Below, one piece after another: positions 13,614 to 16,346 of a stretch of DNA of 16,346 nucleotides (positions are counted from its first letter, which is position 1; every line of letters starts with the position of its first letter). The stretch is taken from positions 1-16,346 of the forward strand of contig JAEXCG010000182.1 in the NCBI GenBank assembly GCA_023402355.1, in the 5' to 3' direction. The DNA comes from Bacillota bacterium. GTDB lineage: Bacteria > Bacillota > Clostridia > Christensenellales > Aristaeellaceae. The notes under the pieces are model-generated. The model saw only the letters and a list, made by a program, of their open reading frames with translations. It did no database searches and was not told where the DNA came from. A program made the translations under genes and the position numbers.

Positions 13614-14735
13614 ATGAAGAGGATTCTCGGCGCGGCGCTCGTGGCGCTGTGCCTGGCGGGCGGCGCGGCCCTCGCTGAGGGCGCGGAGGGGCTGCCGCAG
13701 GACGTGCCGGTCAGCTACCCGGCGCTGGAGATGGACGGGGCGGCGACGGAGCTTGCGGCGACGCCCTCGGACGCGGGGCTGGAGCTGGACGAGAACGCGG
13801 TGCCGCCGGACGCGCCCGCCCCGACGGCCGCGCCCGCGCAGACGAAGAAAGCGCCGGTGCGGCCGGGCGACAAGCCCCAGCAGGGCGTGAACAGCATCAC
13901 GATTCAGACGGTGTCGGACATCACGTTCGATTCCCCCTACGCGGAGGGCGAGGTCAACGTCGGCAACCCGGCGGGCAGCCAGGTGAACGTGCAGTACATG
14001 CTGCGCATTTCCCTGGCGGAGCTTGAGCGCCAGACCGGGCGCACGGGCTACAGCGAGGAGGAGCTGGAGGAGCTTTCGGCGCAGCCGGGCTTCGACCCGG
14101 AGACGACCTACATCCCGCTGAGCCAGACGAAGGGCATCCCCCCGGGAAGCGTGGTGCGCACCATGACGCTGGGCACGCTGCCGGACGGCTCGACGATCCC
14201 GGCGGGCGACTACAGCGCGCAGATGGTGATGGCGGCCTACGACGTTTTGACCAACCGGCGCTCGATGGTGGGCGCGGTGGTGGAGGTCAAGTTCCACGTG
14301 CTCAGCGGCGAGATGCGCCTGATCTTCGACGGGGACGGCGCCTGCGACCTGTACGCCTTCAACCCCGTGACGAGCGCGAACGACGTGATGTTCGCCATTC
14401 AGATTTCCCAGCAGGAGCTGATGGACGTATCGGGCGAGGCGCACCGCACGGCGGAGGAGCTCTCGGCCCAGCAGGCGAACCCCGCGTTCGACCCGGCCTA
14501 CGAGTTCCTGACGCTTTACGAGTCCGACCCGGTCGCGCCGGGCGCGTTCCTCGAGGGACGCGCGGCGCTGGGGACGCTGCCCGACGGGCAGGCGCTGCCC
14601 GCCGGTGAATACACCGCCTGGCTGGTGCGCTACGCCTTTGACGCGCAGTGGAACAGCTGGCAGATGGAGGACGCGAGCACGCAGCTGACGCTTTCCGTGC
14701 CCGACACCACGGGAAAGGCGGGTGGGACCGAATAG
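13614..14735 (+). CDS. Exported protein with two repeated beta-rich domains, under c-di-GMP riboswitch control
   Basis: A 373-residue secreted or surface protein of unknown function. The start is the ATG after GGGAGG (six-base spacer) rather than the upstream in-frame ATG at 13587, which lies in the terminator. Residues 1-21 are a signal peptide (MKR, hydrophobic core, ALA|EG). An acidic and then Pro/Ala/Lys-rich linker runs to about residue 95. Two copies of one domain follow: about 100-227 and 245-367. Shared landmarks are NVQYMLRIS against VMFAIQIS, an EEL-SAQ-FDP segment, and LGTLPDGSTIPAGDYSA against LGTLPDGQALPAGEYTA. No sortase LPxTG motif and no C-terminal membrane segment are present, so it would be released or held non-covalently. 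Direct control by the upstream aptamer points to adhesion, biofilm or a sessile-lifestyle role; the function itself is not recognised. Confidence 0.88.
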   Translation: MKRILGAALVALCLAGGAALAEGAEGLPQDVPVSYPALEMDGAATELAATPSDAGLELDENAVPPDAPAPTAAPAQTKKAPVRPGDKPQQGVNSITIQTVSDITFDSPYAEGEVNVGNPAGSQVNVQYMLRISLAELERQTGRTGYSEEELEELSAQPGFDPETTYIPLSQTKGIPPGSVVRTMTLGTLPDGSTIPAGDYSAQMVMAAYDVLTNRRSMVGAVVEVKFHVLSGEMRLIFDGDGACDLYAFNPVTSANDVMFAIQISQQELMDVSGEAHRTAEELSAQQANPAFDPAYEFLTLYESDPVAPGAFLEGRAALGTLPDGQALPAGEYTAWLVRYAFDAQWNSWQMEDASTQLTLSVPDTTGKAGGTE

Positions 14736-15014
14736 AGATCATCCGCAGCGCACCGATTTAGGTTCAGGTTTTGAGCCCGAGCCCAAAAGAAAAAAGACGG
14801 ACGCTTTCGGAGCCTGTAAGCGCTCCAAAAGCAGCCGCCCGGTATCGTCACAAAAGGTGAACCCTTGTTGACGCCGCGCCCCGAAAGGGGCCGGACGGCG
14901 GCGGAAGACAGGATGCAGAGCGGTAAGGCAGGCAGGACCGAGACGGAGAACGGGAACCCCACTTTGAAAACGAAAATCAAGACAACGAGAAATTGGAAAG
15001 GCGGATTTTGAATT
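14736..15014 (+). other. Structured intergenic leader with several hairpins, unassigned
   Basis: These 279 bases hold no convincing gene and no clear promoter. Hairpins seen on the + strand: GCTTT-C-GGAGC (14803-14813) with GCTCC-A-AAAGC (14822-14832); ACAA..GG (14850-14857) with CC.TTGT (14862-14868) closing a TGAA loop; and GCCCC-GAAA-GGGGC (14878-14891) with a GNRA tetraloop, extended by GCCGC (14873-14877) with GCGGC (14898-14902) across a 6-base bulge. A purine-rich single-stranded tail leads to GGCGGA, about nine bases before the ATG at 15015. There is no T-run after any + strand stem. I could not match it to a known riboswitch; it may be a leader, a processing site, or a stabiliser of the downstream message. 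Confidence 0.5.
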
Positions 15015-15569
15015 ATGACGAAAAAGAGTTTGGCAGCCCTGATGCTCGCGGGCGCGATGATGACCGTGGGGAGCGGCGCGATGGCGGCGGATATTAATAG
15101 TGGCGATGCAATTACGGGAAGTGGCACTGCGAGTGTGCCAGTAACTTATAGTGCAAAAGACTCTGTTAACATTGTGCTAAACTGGAACAATTTAAATGAT
15201 ATTAAGTATGAATGGTCAAGTGGGGAGAGCGGTGGCCAGTGGAAGCTGGCAACAACGGATAGCAATGGAGATCAGACAATTACTTTTTCTGCTCAAAACA
15301 AAGGCTTTGCAAGTCAAAACGTTAAGGTAGAAGCGCCAACTATCCCAGCAGATATGACTTGGCTGACAGGCGAGCTTGTGAAAGTAGCAGATGAGGCAAC
15401 AGCTTCGAATAATAAGGATCTTACTGGAAACGCAACTACAGCAGAAAATGTCGCAGCATATAAAATTACTGCTGCAAGTACGGTGGATAAAGATACGCTA
15501 AGCATAGGAAATGCGACGTCGGCTGGTAATATTACTTTTACTGTTACTGTTGCATCGGTTAATCCTTAA
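15015..15569 (+). CDS. Small secreted beta-rich surface protein with compositionally foreign mature region
   Basis: A 184-residue secreted protein. Residues 1-24 are a signal peptide (MTKKSLAALM, hydrophobic core, AMA|AD). The mature part is Thr/Ser/Asn/Ala-rich with alternating hydrophobic residues (VPVTYSAKDSVNIVLNWN, YEWSSG, NITFTVTVASVNP), suggesting an immunoglobulin-like beta sandwich; it recalls small secreted proteins common in gut Clostridia, but I cannot name a family with confidence. There is no LPxTG or membrane anchor and no cysteine in the mature part. Codon use breaks sharply at the cleavage site: the first 75 bases are about 65% G+C and the rest about 43%, with many GCA, ACT, AAT and GTT codons rare in the neighbours. 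The ribosome site is GGCGGA. The structured leader upstream and a hairpin after the stop suggest it may be expressed at a level different from its neighbours. Confidence 0.85.
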   Translation: MTKKSLAALMLAGAMMTVGSGAMAADINSGDAITGSGTASVPVTYSAKDSVNIVLNWNNLNDIKYEWSSGESGGQWKLATTDSNGDQTITFSAQNKGFASQNVKVEAPTIPADMTWLTGELVKVADEATASNNKDLTGNATTAENVAAYKITAASTVDKDTLSIGNATSAGNITFTVTVASVNP

Positions 15570-15580
15570 CTAAATATATT
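15090..15580. other. Low-GC patch covering the mature part of the small secreted protein
   Basis: Counted by eye, 15121-15540 has 179 G/C in 420 bases (43%), against 49 in 75 for the signal-peptide codons before it and 46 in 60 for 15661-15720 after it. The left border coincides with the signal peptidase site and the right border lies about ten bases after the stop codon. No direct repeats, inverted repeats or recombinase sites were seen at the borders. Confidence 0.8.
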
Positions 15581-15610
15581 GGCCGCGCCGCACAAGCGGC
15601 CGGCCCTTTT
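15581..15610 (+). terminator. Hairpin with weak T-run between the second and third surface genes
   Basis: GGCCGC (15581-15586) pairs with GCGGCC (15596-15601) around nine bases. A run of four T begins only at 15607, and another T-run lies at 15615-15619. This may be a partial terminator or a 3' stabilising hairpin that sets the small secreted protein apart in abundance from the genes after it. Confidence 0.45.
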
Positions 15611-15639
15611 CGCATTTTTCCTGAAAGGAGGCCTCGTCC

Positions 15640-16167
15640 ATGCGCAGAGCCCTTCCCGCCCTGCTGACGCTGGCGCTGCTGCTGACCGCGCCCGGCGCGC
15701 GCGCAGACTTCTTCGGCGCGCCCGTGGCGCTCTATGCGCCCACGGCGGACGAGGCCGCGACGGAGCCGCAGGGCGAAGTAGCCCCCACGATTTCGGACAT
15801 CACGGTCGAGCAGGAGCCCGCGCCCGCGTTCGGCTTCGCGTGGAGCACCGAAACGCTTGCATGGGAGCCCACGCACGAGCGCACCTGGTCGGCCATGACG
15901 CTGCGAAACGGCGGCGAGGCGGAGGCCCCCCTCGCCCTCTCCTATGCGGTGGACACGGCGGAGGCCGACGGCGCGGACGCGGAGCAGCTGCTGAGCGTGC
16001 TCGGCCTCTCCGGCACGACGGACGAGGCGCCGCGGCAGACGCTTCTGGTGACCGTGCCCCCGCACGACGCGCTGACCGTGTACCTGCGCTACGAGGCGCA
16101 CCCCCCCGCGTCGGGCGGCGACGCCAGCCTGCGGCTGGACGTGACGGTCACGTACACCCTGCAGTAA
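15640..16167 (+). CDS. Secreted protein of unknown function, third gene of the surface locus
   Basis: A 175-residue protein with a clear signal peptide (MRR, Leu/Ala-rich core, ending ARA|D at about residue 22). An Ala/Pro/Glu-rich stretch follows to about residue 60, then a domain of about 110 residues with beta-strand patterns (TWSAMTLRNGG, LALSYAVD, QTLLVTVPPHDALTVYLRYEA, ASLRLDVTVTYTLQ) resembling an Ig-like or DUF11-like sandwich. The TISDITVE segment recalls TVSDITFD in the first protein of the locus, a short similarity that may be chance. No anchor motif or cysteine ligand is present. The ribosome site AAAGGAGG lies eight bases before the ATG. High G+C is normal for the region, unlike its upstream neighbour. 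No function can be assigned beyond a probable envelope component. Confidence 0.82.
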   Translation: MRRALPALLTLALLLTAPGARADFFGAPVALYAPTADEAATEPQGEVAPTISDITVEQEPAPAFGFAWSTETLAWEPTHERTWSAMTLRNGGEAEAPLALSYAVDTAEADGADAEQLLSVLGLSGTTDEAPRQTLLVTVPPHDALTVYLRYEAHPPASGGDASLRLDVTVTYTLQ

Positions 16168-16209
16168 CAAATTTTGCGCGGGCCCGCCCGCCGAAAGGAC
16201 GGAATCGTC

Positions 16210-16346
16210 ATGTCAAGCAAGCGGAAGTGGATGCCCTGGGCGTTGGCCGCGCTGGCGCTCGCGGCCGTCTGCGCCCTGGCGGTCGGCTTCCACCTGCGCA
16301 GCCCCCCGCAGCCGGAGCCCGGCTACGTGCCCCCGCCGGCGGCGCC
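16210..16346 (+). CDS. Membrane-anchored protein, N-terminal part only (runs off the window)
   Basis: An open frame starts at ATG 16210 after AAAGGACGGA, 42 bases downstream of the previous stop, and continues to the right edge (45 codons visible). It begins MSSKRKWMPW, followed by an Ala/Leu-rich hydrophobic segment at about 9-28 that serves as membrane anchor or signal, then a Pro-rich stretch (SPPQPEPGYVPPP), typical of the spacer before an extracellular domain. It is most likely another envelope protein of the same operon. Nothing in the visible part identifies its domain. Confidence 0.7.
   Translation, partial: MSSKRKWMPWALAALALAAVCALAVGFHLRSPPQPEPGYVPPPAA

Noticed and set aside
13226..13615. 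- strand open frame of 129 codons across the riboswitch region.
   Set aside because: It covers the promoters, aptamer and terminator of the opposite strand, has no ribosome site, and its product looks like no protein family.
14796..14851. Terminator or second c-di-GMP aptamer after the first surface gene.
   Set aside because: The hairpin at 14803-14832 has no T-run on the + strand, and the GGCAAACC and GACGCAAAGC core of the aptamer is absent.
15015..15569. Diversity-generating retroelement target or phase-variable repeat tract in the mosaic gene.
   Set aside because: No reverse transcriptase, template repeat or simple-sequence tract is visible in the window; composition alone does not support a specific mechanism.
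16168..16209. GC-rich palindrome (GCGGGCCCGC) between the last two genes as a terminator.
   Set aside because: The arms are short, leave no room for a loop and have no T-run; the next gene follows at operon spacing.

Overview
The window looks like a chromosomal piece of a GC-rich member of the Bacillota (class Clostridia, probably a gut or rumen lineage). Evidence for this: strong AGGAGG-type ribosome binding sites, an ECF sigma / anti-sigma pair, a DtxR-type regulator, an OmpR/PhoR-type two-component pair, an intracellular GH127-like protein, and a GEMM-I c-di-GMP riboswitch in front of exported proteins. The genus cannot be read from the sequence. Most coding DNA is clearly above 60% G+C, which creates many long antisense open frames that are not genes.

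Layout. (1) Positions 2-2625, + strand: the 3' end of an ECF sigma factor gene, a membrane anti-sigma-like protein overlapping it by ATGA, and an exported protein of unknown function. (2) 2694-3818, - strand: an aldo/keto reductase with a C-terminal ferredoxin-like domain and a TTG start, closed by a strong terminator at 2656-2687. (3) 4038-6904, + strand: two overlapping, paralogous multi-pass GT-C glycosyltransferases of the Gpi18-like type. (4) 6999-9634, - strand: a response regulator and a sensor histidine kinase with ATGA overlap. (5) 9776-13140, - strand: a likely three-gene operon of a GH127-like protein, a short DtxR-type metal regulator and a CaCA cation exchanger, with a good promoter at 13235-13263 and a terminator at 9731-9765. 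(6) 13350 to the right edge, + strand: a consensus promoter, a c-di-GMP-I riboswitch, a terminator with a competing hairpin, then four exported or membrane-anchored proteins, the last cut by the window edge.

The most interesting part is region 6. A c-di-GMP sensor controls at least the first gene of a cell-surface locus. The second gene is a compositional mosaic: its signal-peptide DNA is about 65% G+C (49 of 75 bases), whereas 15121-15540 is about 43% (179 of 420 bases), and GC-rich sequence returns just after the stop codon. This suggests exchange of the mature, exposed part of a surface protein behind a conserved secretion signal. A structured, unassigned leader of about 280 bases separates the first two genes.

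Second in interest is region 5. The GH127-like protein appears to lack the Cys-Cys pair and other metal-site residues of its family, and it sits with a DtxR-type repressor and a cation exchanger on what looks like one transcript whose promoter overlaps a 20-bp palindrome. No tRNA, rRNA, CRISPR array, insertion sequence or phage gene was seen.
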